Source: Schlegelella_A sp036496385 (GTDB taxonomy: Bacteria > Pseudomonadota > Gammaproteobacteria > Burkholderiales > Burkholderiaceae_C). Taken from it: a stretch of DNA of 64,000 nt. The notes beneath the pieces are model-generated. The model was not told the origin of the DNA and did not search any database. It was given only the letters and a program-made list of their open reading frames with translations. The DNA is taken from NCBI GenBank assembly GCA_036496385.1, contig DASXLD010000110.1:1-64000 (forward strand). Reading direction: 5' to 3'. The position numbers and the translations under genes were made by a program. Positions 25,515 to 33,643 of the stretch are shown here, piece by piece (within the stretch, counting starts at the first letter, position 1; each line of letters begins with the position of its first letter).

Positions 25515-26282
25515 CTAATCCGCGTACCCCGGCAACTCGCGGTCGAGCAGCCGCAGCATGGCTTCGAAGAACAGCCGCTCGCGCTCCGGACGCGGATGTC
25601 GATCGGCGCTGTTGGGCGCTTGCACCCGAGCGACGATCTCCTGCGAGAGCACCGCCAGCGGTCGCCCGGTGCCGAGCGCAAGGATCTGATTGCGGCTGAC
25701 GCGCTCGAGCCGGTAGAGCCTTCGATACGCCTGCGCCACCGTCTCGCCGGTGACGATGACGCCGTGGTTCTTCATGAAAACGATCGGCCGCGTGCCCATC
25801 GCCCGCGCCAGGCGCTCGCCTTCTTCCAGCGTCGCGGCCAGGCCGGTGTAGTCGTCGTCGTACGCGATCTGGCCGTCGAAGAACGCTGCCGTCTGGCTGG
25901 CCGGCAGCAGGCGGTTGTCTTCCAGCATGTTGAGCGCCATGGCCCACGTCTGGTGGGTGTGCATGACGACGCGTGCGCCCGTGATGCGGTGGATCGGCGC
26001 ATGGATGCACTGCGCCGAAAGCTCGAGCGTTCCGCTGCCCTCGAGCACGCGGCCTTGCTCGTCGAAGACGATCAGTTCGCTCGCCCGTGCTTCCGACCAG
26101 TGCCGGCCGTAGGGCAGGATCAGGTAGTGCCCGTCGCGGCCCGGCACGGTCATCGTGAAATGGTTGTCGATGCCCTCCTCGAGCTCGTGCAGCACCGCGA
26201 GGCGGTGCGCGGCGGCGAGGTGGACGCGGGCCTCGGCCAGCGCCTCGACTGCGGATGGAGACACCAACGCGCGAACAGACAT
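25515..26282 (-). CDS. Class II aldolase/adducin family protein
   Basis: A 255-residue class II aldolase-fold protein with zinc ligands in MHTHQTWAMAL and FMKNHGVIVTG, and NHFTMTVPG near the N-terminus. It differs from the aldolase at 10521-11285 in sequence and setting. The family covers aldolases and decarboxylases of phospho-sugars and several aldol cleavages of aromatic side chains. It is a single gene, convergent with the sulfatase operon and divergent from a membrane-protein gene across a palindrome. The substrate is unknown. Confidence 0.85.
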   Translation of the reverse strand: MSVRALVSPSAVEALAEARVHLAAAHRLAVLHELEEGIDNHFTMTVPGRDGHYLILPYGRHWSEARASELIVFDEQGRVLEGSGTLELSAQCIHAPIHRITGARVVMHTHQTWAMALNMLEDNRLLPASQTAAFFDGQIAYDDDYTGLAATLEEGERLARAMGTRPIVFMKNHGVIVTGETVAQAYRRLYRLERVSRNQILALGTGRPLAVLSQEIVARVQAPNSADRHPRPERERLFFEAMLRLLDRELPGYAD

Positions 26283-26338
26283 GGCTGAGCTCCTGCGGAA
26301 AAGACGCGAGCTTACGCGCGCTCGGGGTTGACGCGCAG

Positions 26339-26362
26339 CTCGGATCGAATCGTCGATCCGAG
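26339..26362. promoter_or_regulatory. Perfect 9-bp inverted repeat in a divergent intergenic region
   Basis: CTCGGATCG-N6-CGATCCGAG lies in the 148-bp gap between the aldolase (start 26282, minus) and the membrane-protein gene (start 26431, plus). Since both genes are transcribed away from it, a terminator is unlikely, and an operator for a dimeric regulator is the natural reading. No regulator gene is adjacent. Confidence 0.4.
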
Positions 26363-26430
26363 TAACCGCGCGTCACGATTGGCTCTGCAAGCGAGTCCCC
26401 GGGGAGTCACGAGGTGCACACAATCGCGCC

Positions 26431-26973
26431 ATGTCGTTCGAACGCCTCCGCTACCTGATCCTGGGCCTGGGCGGGATGGTGCTGACGGTCGGCGGCCTCT
26501 GGATGGCGGTCACCCCCGGCAACCTCAGCGCCAGGTTCTGGGGCGCGTTCGGGGTGCTCTTCTTCGGCTTCGGGACGTGGGTGACGTTGCGCGCGGCGCT
26601 CAAGGGCCCGTGGTGGCCAAAGCGGACGGGGCCGGCGTTGCGATACCAGCCGCTCGTCCTTCCGCTCGTCCTCGTCTTCACGCTGCCCGGGGCGCTGAAG
26701 CTCTGGTTCGCCGTGCCGCTGCTCGTCGCCTGGGGCCTCCTCGTAGCGCCATACCGGGATCGACGTCTCCTCTATGCGGCCGCGCTCTTCGCCGGCCTCC
26801 TGGCGATCGCGCAGGCGTTCGTGTTTTGCATCGCCCTCGTTCCCGCGATCCAGGAGGCGCACGGCGCAGCCAAGGTGGCGCTCCAGGTCTGCTTCCTGCT
26901 GCTCGTGTTCTGGCTCGACGGCCGGCTGCTGTTGGAAGTGCGCACTCGGCTACGTCCCGCGGCGCAGGCATAA
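26431..26973 (+). CDS. Hypothetical integral membrane protein
   Basis: A 180-residue protein with about five hydrophobic segments (LILGLGGMVLTVGGLWM, FWGAFGVLFFGFGTWV, LVLPLVLVFTLPGALKLW, a segment near residues 115-140 and one near 150-170). It has no signal peptide, no conserved charged pore residues and no recognisable family. It is followed 25 bp later by a GST gene in the same direction. The function is unknown. Confidence 0.6.
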   Translation: MSFERLRYLILGLGGMVLTVGGLWMAVTPGNLSARFWGAFGVLFFGFGTWVTLRAALKGPWWPKRTGPALRYQPLVLPLVLVFTLPGALKLWFAVPLLVAWGLLVAPYRDRRLLYAAALFAGLLAIAQAFVFCIALVPAIQEAHGAAKVALQVCFLLLVFWLDGRLLLEVRTRLRPAAQA

Positions 26974-26998
26974 CTCGCGGCGCGCCGCGTTTTCCAAG

Positions 26999-27634
26999 AT
27001 GACTGACTCCCGGCTCCGCCTCCTCGGCCGCCCGTCTTCGATCAACGTCAAGAAGGTGCTCTGGCTCTGCGACGAGCTCCAGCTGCCGATCGCGCACGAG
27101 CCCTGGGGCACGGGCTTCCAATCGACGCTGCCGCCAGGCTTCGAGACGCTCAATCCGAATCGCCTGGTGCCGGTGATCGTCGATGGCGACTTCGTGCTCT
27201 GGGAGTCGAACACGATCTGCCGCTACCTCGCCGGCCGCGAAGGCCGCACCGACCTGCTGCCGGCTGAGCCGAAGGCGCGAGCCCGCGTCGAGCAGTGGAT
27301 GGACTGGCAGACCACCGAGCTCAACGGCGCGTTGCGCTACGCCTTCCTGGCGATCGTTCGGCACATTCCCGAACACGCCGACGCGCAGGCCGTCGCGGCG
27401 AGCATCGCCGCCTGGCACCGCCACATGCAGATCTTCGCGCGCCAGCTCGAGACGACCGGTGCCTACGCTGCCGGCGCCGAGTTGACGCTCGCCGACATCC
27501 CGCTCGGCGTCTCGACGCATCGCTGGCTCGCGACGCCGATGGAGCGGCCGAGCCTGCCGATCGTGGCGGCGTACTACGAGCGGCTGAGCGAGCGGCCCGC
27601 GTTCGTCCGGCACGTGCGAAACAGCACGCCCTGA
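26999..27634 (+). CDS. Glutathione S-transferase family protein
   Basis: A 211-residue GST: N-terminal thioredoxin-fold glutathione site (RPSSINVKKVLWLCDEL, PNRLVPVI, the ESNTICRYLA glutathione-carboxylate loop) and a helical C-terminal domain from about residue 85 (QWMDWQTTELNG, LTLADIPLGV). The first segment has Ser-Ser-Ile-Asn-Val, so a serine-type catalytic residue is possible. The ATG at 26999 is the start because the fold begins within eight residues. Substrate specificity cannot be judged. Confidence 0.9.
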   Translation: MTDSRLRLLGRPSSINVKKVLWLCDELQLPIAHEPWGTGFQSTLPPGFETLNPNRLVPVIVDGDFVLWESNTICRYLAGREGRTDLLPAEPKARARVEQWMDWQTTELNGALRYAFLAIVRHIPEHADAQAVAASIAAWHRHMQIFARQLETTGAYAAGAELTLADIPLGVSTHRWLATPMERPSLPIVAAYYERLSERPAFVRHVRNSTP

Positions 27635-27743
27635 GTCATCGCGTCGACGCACCTCTCCTTCCGGGAGTGGATGCGGCGAACGCCGTGCCGACGCTAGCGT
27701 ATGCCTGCCGGCCATTGCACCGGCGCGGAAAGCGGGAGGCACC

Positions 27744-29099
27744 ATGGCCACCAAGTCTCAGTCCCTGTTCATCAGTCACATCTCCGAGGAGGCCGAGTTC
27801 GCGGCGCTTCTCAAGCGGATGATCCAGCAAGACTTTCTCGACCTTGCGAAGTGCTTCACGTCGTCGGACATCGGCGGCATCGGCGCCGGCCAGAACTGGC
27901 TGACGGCGGTCGAAGGCGCGATGGCCAAGGCGAAGGCGGTCATCGTGCTGTGCAGCAAGGCCTCGGTCCACCGGCCCTGGGTGCAGTTCGAGGTCGGCGC
28001 GGCGTGGATGCGCAAGGTGCCGGTCATCCCGGTCTGTCATTCGGGAATGAAGGTCGAGGACCTCGAGATGCCGCTGTCCCTGCGGCAAGGCGTCGAGTTG
28101 TCCACCGATCGCGGCATCGCGCAACTCTCCGACAGCATCGCGCGGCTCTACGATGGCGTTGCGGGTGTGCTGAGAATGCCGCGGGTGCCGCAACCCGCCG
28201 ACCTGCCGGCGCGGCTCGGCGAGATGAAGGAGATCGAAAAGCGCCTGCAGATGAGCGTGGTGCATCAGTTCGAGCTCTTCATCGACGTCTTGCTGGCACC
28301 GCCCGGCCGGCTCGCGGAAGAGACCATCCCCGACGACGCGGTCGTCGAGTGCTGCGGCCCTTCGTTGCAGCTCTTCGGCCTGCTCGAGGGCGCGCGGCTG
28401 ACCTGGCGCGACATCGTCCGCAAGGCGCAGAAGACACCGGACACGCGGTGGCTGCGCCAGTTGCAACGGTGCATCGCGCAGGCCAGCAACAACGAGCGAT
28501 TCCGCCCGGTGCAGGCGGTCTATCACACGGAGACGGGCTCGTATCAGCCGCAGCTGTCGAAGAAGGAGGTCCGCAGCGACGGCTCGAGCCGCTTCCACGT
28601 CCACTTCGTCGACACGGTGGTCGCTCCATTGAGCGAAGTGCAGAACGATTTCGGGACGCTCGCGACGCTGCTTCGGCTCGGGCTGCGTTTCCGCTACGAG
28701 GTCATCGAACGCTTCCAGCGCTGCGCCAGGAATGCGGGCCCCGCCGGCCGCCGGACGCTGGTCGACGCCGTGAAGCCGCTGCGCGATGCCATCGAGACGA
28801 TCGAGTACGACGCCCTCTCGCGCGGTGCCGAGCGGATCGATCGCGATGCGGTGATGGCGCTCTTCGACAGCGACGAGGACCAGGCGACGATGGCCGACGT
28901 CATGGATACGTGGGAGGAGGCGCGCCAGATCTTGTTCCGCGACGATCCGCCGCCTGCGGCCGACGAGCTCGTCAGCGCGATCGCGAGCATCCGGGCGCTC
29001 AACCACGAGTTCATGACGCTCGGCACCCGCCGCTACCACGAGCTGGTCAAGGCGCGCTGGGCAGAGCCCGTCATGCGGCGCGAGCTGCAAGCGGCCTGA
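27744..29099 (+). CDS. TIR-domain protein with an unrecognised C-terminal region
   Basis: A 451-residue protein. Residues 6-125 form a TIR domain: LFISHISEE (box 1), a BB-loop-like CFTSSDIGGIGAGQNW, AKAVIVLCSKASV, and PWVQFEVGAAW, in which Glu83 occupies the position of the catalytic glutamate of NAD-cleaving TIR domains. The remaining 320 residues match no family I know; they look largely helical, with charged stretches around residues 195-300 and 320-450, and no membrane segment. A GGGAGG ribosome site precedes the ATG at 27744. Bacterial TIR proteins are commonly antiphage effectors in which a C-terminal domain senses infection, but no sensor, cyclase, Argonaute or helicase partner is beside it. 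Flanks are a GST and a secreted hydrolase, so it stands alone. Confidence 0.82.
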   Translation: MATKSQSLFISHISEEAEFAALLKRMIQQDFLDLAKCFTSSDIGGIGAGQNWLTAVEGAMAKAKAVIVLCSKASVHRPWVQFEVGAAWMRKVPVIPVCHSGMKVEDLEMPLSLRQGVELSTDRGIAQLSDSIARLYDGVAGVLRMPRVPQPADLPARLGEMKEIEKRLQMSVVHQFELFIDVLLAPPGRLAEETIPDDAVVECCGPSLQLFGLLEGARLTWRDIVRKAQKTPDTRWLRQLQRCIAQASNNERFRPVQAVYHTETGSYQPQLSKKEVRSDGSSRFHVHFVDTVVAPLSEVQNDFGTLATLLRLGLRFRYEVIERFQRCARNAGPAGRRTLVDAVKPLRDAIETIEYDALSRGAERIDRDAVMALFDSDEDQATMADVMDTWEEARQILFRDDPPPAADELVSAIASIRALNHEFMTLGTRRYHELVKARWAEPVMRRELQAA

Positions 29100-29242
29100 A
29101 GCGTTCGGGCGTCGTCTCCGCCAGCAGCCGATCGCTCGCCTGCGCGCAGCCGCCGAGGCTGCCGCGCCGTTCGAGCGCGTCATCGGTATCCTTTCGTGAC
29201 CGCCGGGTCCACGCGGCTGCGTCACTACCCAGGAGACAACCC

Positions 29243-30208
29243 ATGAACCGACTGACGAAGATCCTGCTTCTCTGCGCTGCGACGCCGGCGTTCGCGGCGC
29301 CGGCGTTCGCCCAGACCGTGAAGGTCACGCCGCTCGGCGGCTTCGACGGTGAGTTCTGCGCCCAGGACCGCGCGCTCGTGTTCGAGGACCCGAACGGCAC
29401 CCGCGTCCTCTACGACCCGGGTCGCTCGGTCGTCGGCGCGAGCGACGCGCGGCTGGGCAAGATCGACATCCTCCTCGTCAGCCACATGCACGGCGACCAT
29501 CTCGGCGATGCGCACACGAAGGCGGTCGGCGCCGGCACCTGCGCCAGTCCGGACATGTCGGTGTCGGACACCCCGAATTCGAACGCAGTCAACATCGCGG
29601 TCGCCAAGAAGGCGAAGATCGTCACCGGCTCCGAGATGTCGGTCTTCTTCGCCGCCAAGCTCAAGGCCAACGGCGGCAACCCCGCCGACGCCCTCCGGTT
29701 GCGCTTCGGCGGCGGCGTCACGGTCGGCGGCGTGCACGTCGTGACCGTCGCGGCGCTGCACAGCAACGGCGTCGACCCCGACTTCATCGGCGGCGAGCTC
29801 GGCAAGGCGATGAAGGAGGCAGGCATCTCCGGCGACGTCGGCCCGCCGACCGGCTACGTGCTTCGTTTCAGCAACGGGCTCGTCGCCTATCTGTCGGGCG
29901 ACACCGCCATCACCGCCGACCAGGAGCGCGTCGTCCGCGACTACTACCACGCCAGGCTCGCGGTCATGAACATGGGCGACGTCCTCGCGGCCGGGCCCGC
30001 CGAGGCGGCCTACGTGATCAACGAGCTCGTCAAGCCGGCCGAAGTGATCGCGTCGCACGCCAACGAAGCCGGCACCGTGGAGGGCAAGGTGCGGCCCGGC
30101 AGCAAGACCGAAGCGTTCATCAAGGCGACCAAGGTGCCGGTGCGCCTGCCGCTCTCGGGCAAGACGATGGAGTTCGACGCGGCAGGCAAGTGCACCGCCG
30201 GCTGTTGA
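29243..30208 (+). CDS. Secreted metallo-beta-lactamase-fold hydrolase
   Basis: A 321-residue MBL-fold protein with a signal peptide ending at PAFAAPAFAQ (near residue 24). The zinc motif is VSHMHGDHLGD (HxHxDH), with later metal residues likely in VAALHSNG, LSGDTAI and ASHANEAG. The ATG at 29243 is preceded by AGGAG. The fold resembles UlaG/YtnP-like and beta-lactamase-superfamily hydrolases; the catalysed reaction is not deducible. It would act in the periplasm. The preceding gene is the TIR protein, 143 bp upstream; the next gene is convergent. Confidence 0.85.
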   Translation: MNRLTKILLLCAATPAFAAPAFAQTVKVTPLGGFDGEFCAQDRALVFEDPNGTRVLYDPGRSVVGASDARLGKIDILLVSHMHGDHLGDAHTKAVGAGTCASPDMSVSDTPNSNAVNIAVAKKAKIVTGSEMSVFFAAKLKANGGNPADALRLRFGGGVTVGGVHVVTVAALHSNGVDPDFIGGELGKAMKEAGISGDVGPPTGYVLRFSNGLVAYLSGDTAITADQERVVRDYYHARLAVMNMGDVLAAGPAEAAYVINELVKPAEVIASHANEAGTVEGKVRPGSKTEAFIKATKVPVRLPLSGKTMEFDAAGKCTAGC

Positions 30209-30219
30209 CGGCGAGGCTG

Positions 30220-30239
30220 CCGCCCGTCGTCGAGGGCGG
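30220..30239 (+). terminator. GC hairpin between convergent genes
   Basis: CCGCCC-N8-GGGCGG lies 12 bp after the MBL-hydrolase stop and 22 bp before the convergent transporter stop. No T-run follows on either strand, so it may be a weak bidirectional terminator. Confidence 0.3.
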
Positions 30240-30260
30240 TGCACGATCGGCGCTCCGCTC

Positions 30261-32033
30261 TCATCGCAATGGCCACGCCGCGACGATCAGCGGCGTGCCG
30301 ACGAAGAGCACCATCAGCGTCAGCGGCGCGCCGAGCTTCCAGTAGTCGCCGAAGCGGTAGCCGCCCGGCCCCATCACGAGCGTGTTGTTCTGGTGCCCGA
30401 TCGGGGTCAGGAAATCGCACGCGCAGCCGAGCGCGACGGCGATCAGGAACGGCTCGCTGCGCAGCCCCAGGCTCGCTGCCACCGCGGCGGCGACGGGGCC
30501 GAGCACGACCACCGCGGCGGCGTGGTGGAGGAACGGTGTCAGCAGCATCGAGACGAGCAGGATCAGGCCGATCGTCGCGCTGCCCGGCAGGTGCCTGGCG
30601 CCGGCGCCGAGCGCGTCGGCGACGAGGCTAGCGGCGCCGGTGTCCTTGAGCGCCTCGCCGACCGGGATCAGGCAGCCGAGCATGACGATCACCGGCCATT
30701 CGATCGCGTGGTACGCCTCCTTCAGGCTGACCTGGCGCAGCAGCACGGTGAGCACGGCGGCGCCGAAGAACGCGACCTCGACCGTGATCGCGCCGATGCC
30801 CGCGAGCAGCAGCGCCGCGGCGAGCAGGCCGATCGGAACGAGGCCGTTGCGGGCGGCGCCGATCGAGAGCTTGCGATCGGCGAGCGGCAGCAGGCCGAGC
30901 TCGGCGACCGATGCGGCGAGGTTCTTCTCCCAGCCCTGCACCAGCACGACGTCGCCGATCTCGAACCGGTGGCTGCGCAGCCGCGACTGCGCGCCGCCTT
31001 CGGCGTGGCGCACCGCGAACAAGTTCATGCCGTAGCGATGGCGAAGGCCGAGCGAGGCCGCTGTCTCGCCGACCAGCGCCGACTCGGCGGTGACGACGGC
31101 CTCGACGACCTGCATCTCCTCGCTCGGCTCGTGCGGCGCGGCGAGCGCGTCGGCGCCGACGATCTCGAAGCCGGTCGCGGCGACGACCTTCTGCACCGCC
31201 GTCGTGTCGCCGATGACGACGAGCACGTCGCCCGGATAGAGGCGCCAGCCCTCGGCCGGCACGTAGCGGCGGCCGCCTTCGCGAACGATCGCGGCGACCG
31301 ATACGGTGCCGTCGCCGAGCGCCTCGAACTGGCCGACCGTGGGCTCGGTGAGCTTGCCGACGACGACGCGCAGCTCGGTCACGTACGAGGCGATCGAGAA
31401 CGACTCCTCGGGCGTCCGCCGTCCTTCGCGGTCGGGCAGCAAGCGCCAGGCGAAGGCGAGGAAGACGATCGCGATCGTCGTCAGCGGCAAGCCGACCGCG
31501 GCGAAGTCGAACAGCCCGAACGGCGGCTGGCCGAGCTCCTCGCGCACCGAGGAGATCAGCAGGTTGGGCGAGGTGCCGATCTTGGTGATCGTGCCGCCGA
31601 CGAGCGACGCGAACGCGAGCGGCATCAGGTAGATCGAGCGCGAGCGACCGCTGCGCTCGGCGGTCTGGATCGCGATCGGGATGAAGATGCCGAGCGTGCC
31701 GACGTTCTTGACGAACGCCGACAGGTAGCCGACCGCCGCCGCCAGGATGCCGACCTGGAGCGAGGTCGAGCGCACCCGCCTCAGCAACGACGCGGTCGCG
31801 CGCTCGATCACGCTCGACGCGGCGATCGCCCGGCTGACGACGAGCACCGACGCGATGATGATGATCACCGGGCTGGCGAAGCCGTGGAACGCCTTCGTGC
31901 TCGGGACGACGCCGAGCAGCACCGCCGCCAGCAGCACCAGCGCGGCGACGACGTCGAAGCGCAGCCGCCCGCGCATGAAGAGGGCGAGCATGACGGCGAC
32001 GAGGGCGAACGCCTCGATCTGGTGGAGCGTCAT
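30261..32033 (-). CDS. DASS/SLC13-family transporter with two TrkA-C domains
   Basis: A 590-residue protein. About five N-terminal hydrophobic segments with LVGGTITKIGTSPNLLIS and a C-terminal set with PFLHHAAAVVVLGPVAAAV and LTPIGHQNNTLVMGPGGY flank a central soluble region holding two TrkA-C (RCK_C) regulatory domains (for example YPGDVLVVIGDTTAVQ and FEIGDVVLVQGWEKN). This matches SLC13-like anion/sulfate/dicarboxylate permeases. The ATG at 32033 begins at the first membrane segment; an upstream ATG at 32078 would add about 15 residues. It is a single minus-strand gene convergent with the MBL hydrolase. The substrate is unknown. Confidence 0.88.
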   Translation of the reverse strand: MTLHQIEAFALVAVMLALFMRGRLRFDVVAALVLLAAVLLGVVPSTKAFHGFASPVIIIIASVLVVSRAIAASSVIERATASLLRRVRSTSLQVGILAAAVGYLSAFVKNVGTLGIFIPIAIQTAERSGRSRSIYLMPLAFASLVGGTITKIGTSPNLLISSVREELGQPPFGLFDFAAVGLPLTTIAIVFLAFAWRLLPDREGRRTPEESFSIASYVTELRVVVGKLTEPTVGQFEALGDGTVSVAAIVREGGRRYVPAEGWRLYPGDVLVVIGDTTAVQKVVAATGFEIVGADALAAPHEPSEEMQVVEAVVTAESALVGETAASLGLRHRYGMNLFAVRHAEGGAQSRLRSHRFEIGDVVLVQGWEKNLAASVAELGLLPLADRKLSIGAARNGLVPIGLLAAALLLAGIGAITVEVAFFGAAVLTVLLRQVSLKEAYHAIEWPVIVMLGCLIPVGEALKDTGAASLVADALGAGARHLPGSATIGLILLVSMLLTPFLHHAAAVVVLGPVAAAVAASLGLRSEPFLIAVALGCACDFLTPIGHQNNTLVMGPGGYRFGDYWKLGAPLTLMVLFVGTPLIVAAWPLR

Positions 32034-32166
32034 CGGCGCCGAGTATGTCTGCCCGCACGGCGCCGCCGGCGTGGTCATCGGCTGAGTGCAAGCGTAGGAT
32101 GACCTCCCCCCGGCAGGCACCGTCTCACCGGCGCTCTGCTCCTGTTCGCATCAGCGGAGACACGCC

Positions 32167-32772
32167 ATGGCCTACCACCTCGAGGGACGACTGCTCGAAG
32201 TCTGCAACTGCCGAGTCCTCTGTCCGTGCTGGATCGGCGAGGACCCCGACTACAAGACCTGCGACACCATCGTCGCCTGGCATTTCGACAAGGGCACGAT
32301 CGACGGGGTGGACGTGAAGGGTCGCACGCTGGCGATGCTCGCGCACGTGCCGGGCAACATCCTGCAAGGCAACTGGACGGCGGCGGTCTACCTCGACGAC
32401 CAGGCGACGGCGGCGCAGGAAGCGGCTCTGCTCGCCGTCTACACCGGCCAGAAGGGCGGCCCGGTCGCCGACCTCGCCAAGCTCGTCGGCAAGGTCGTCT
32501 CGGTGCAGAAGGTGCCGATCACGTTCACCGTGCAGGGCGGCCTCGGCACGATCAAGGTCGGCGATGCCGGCTATGCCGAGCTCGAGCCGTACAAGAGCGC
32601 TTCCGGTGCGACGACAACGCTGACCGACACCGTCTTCTCCACCGTTCCGGGCGCACCGGTCTTCGTCGGCAAGGCCGTCGAGTACCGGTCGAAGAACCAC
32701 GCCGGGCTCGGCAAGGACATCAACCTCAAGGGCCACAACGCGTTGCAGAGCACGTTCGTGTTCGACGCCTAG
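32167..32772 (+). CDS. DUF1326 domain protein
   Basis: A 201-residue protein belonging to DUF1326. Its N-terminus has a dense cysteine motif CNCRVLCPCW (Cys13, 15, 19, 21) followed by GEDPDYKTC, well suited to binding a soft metal or to redox chemistry. It is cytoplasmic by appearance, with a beta-rich body (VVSVQKVPITFTVQGG). It is followed 21 bp later by a DUF2182 membrane protein, a pairing that recurs in proteobacteria. No biochemical function is established to my knowledge. Confidence 0.85.
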   Translation: MAYHLEGRLLEVCNCRVLCPCWIGEDPDYKTCDTIVAWHFDKGTIDGVDVKGRTLAMLAHVPGNILQGNWTAAVYLDDQATAAQEAALLAVYTGQKGGPVADLAKLVGKVVSVQKVPITFTVQGGLGTIKVGDAGYAELEPYKSASGATTTLTDTVFSTVPGAPVFVGKAVEYRSKNHAGLGKDINLKGHNALQSTFVFDA

Positions 32773-32793
32773 CGCGCCGGACCCGGCAGCCCG

Positions 32794-33627
32794 ATGGCGA
32801 CGCTCTCGGAAGTGCCGCGCGCCGCACCCGGCAGCGGCGAGCGCGACGTCGCGCTGGCCGCGCTGCTCGGCGCTCTGTCGATCTTCGCGTGGGGCGCCTT
32901 GTGGCTATGGAGCGCGAGCCCGTACGCCCGCTACGCGGTGCACGGCAGCTGGCTCGACTCGTCGGCCTTCGCGGCGCTGTGCCGGGCATTGCCGGCCGGG
33001 ACGCTGGTCGGGCCGGCAGTCCTCTACGCGCTGGCCTGGGTGCTGATGATCGCGGCCATGATGCTGCCGACGACCTACCCCGTGCTCGGCATCTTCCGCG
33101 TCTCGACGCGCAGTCGCGCCGATGGTCGGCTGCTGCTGTTGCTGGTCCTCGCCGGCTTCTTCTTCGCGTGGTTCCTGTTCGGCTTGTTCGCGCACGCCAT
33201 GGACGGCGCGATCGGCTGGCTCGGCGGCCGCAACGGTTGGCTGCTCGAGCACGGCTGGGTGGCCGGCGCGCTTGTGCTCGCCGCCGCGGGCGTGTTCCAG
33301 TTCAGCGCCCTGAAATACCGCTGCCTCGAGCAATGCCGGACGCCGTTCGCGTTCGTCGCCTCGCGCTGGCGTGGCCGCGCGCCGGCGCGCGAGGCGTTTC
33401 GGATCGGCGTCGACCACGGCGTCTTCTGCGTCGGATGCTGCTGGGCGCTGATGCTCTGCATGTTCGTCGTCGGCACCGGCAGCCTCGGCTGGATGCTCGT
33501 CCTGGCCGCGCTGATGGCGGTGGAGAAGAACGTGCCGGGCGGTGCGAGGCTGCGATCGCCGATCGGGCTCGGACTCCTCGCCGCCGCGACCCTGATCGTG
33601 GTCGAGCATCTGCGGCCGGTGGGCTGA
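32794..33627 (+). CDS. DUF2182 integral membrane protein
   Basis: A 277-residue protein with about seven hydrophobic segments and the DUF2182 marks: MIAAMMLPTTYPVLG, SALKYRCLEQCRTP and HGVFCVGCCWALMLCMF. Cysteines and methionines are clustered in or near membrane segments, which has led to the label of predicted metal-binding membrane protein. It is the partner of the upstream DUF1326 gene; a joint role in metal handling or sensing at the membrane is plausible but unproven. The crotonase gene follows in the same direction 16 bp later with a good ribosome site. Confidence 0.85.
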   Translation: MATLSEVPRAAPGSGERDVALAALLGALSIFAWGALWLWSASPYARYAVHGSWLDSSAFAALCRALPAGTLVGPAVLYALAWVLMIAAMMLPTTYPVLGIFRVSTRSRADGRLLLLLVLAGFFFAWFLFGLFAHAMDGAIGWLGGRNGWLLEHGWVAGALVLAAAGVFQFSALKYRCLEQCRTPFAFVASRWRGRAPAREAFRIGVDHGVFCVGCCWALMLCMFVVGTGSLGWMLVLAALMAVEKNVPGGARLRSPIGLGLLAAATLIVVEHLRPVG

Positions 33628-33643
33628 CGAGGAGGAGACGACG

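Noticed and set aside
27635..30260. A multi-gene defence island around the TIR protein
   Set aside because: The neighbours are a GST and a secreted MBL hydrolase with ordinary features; no other defence gene, integrase or tRNA is adjacent.
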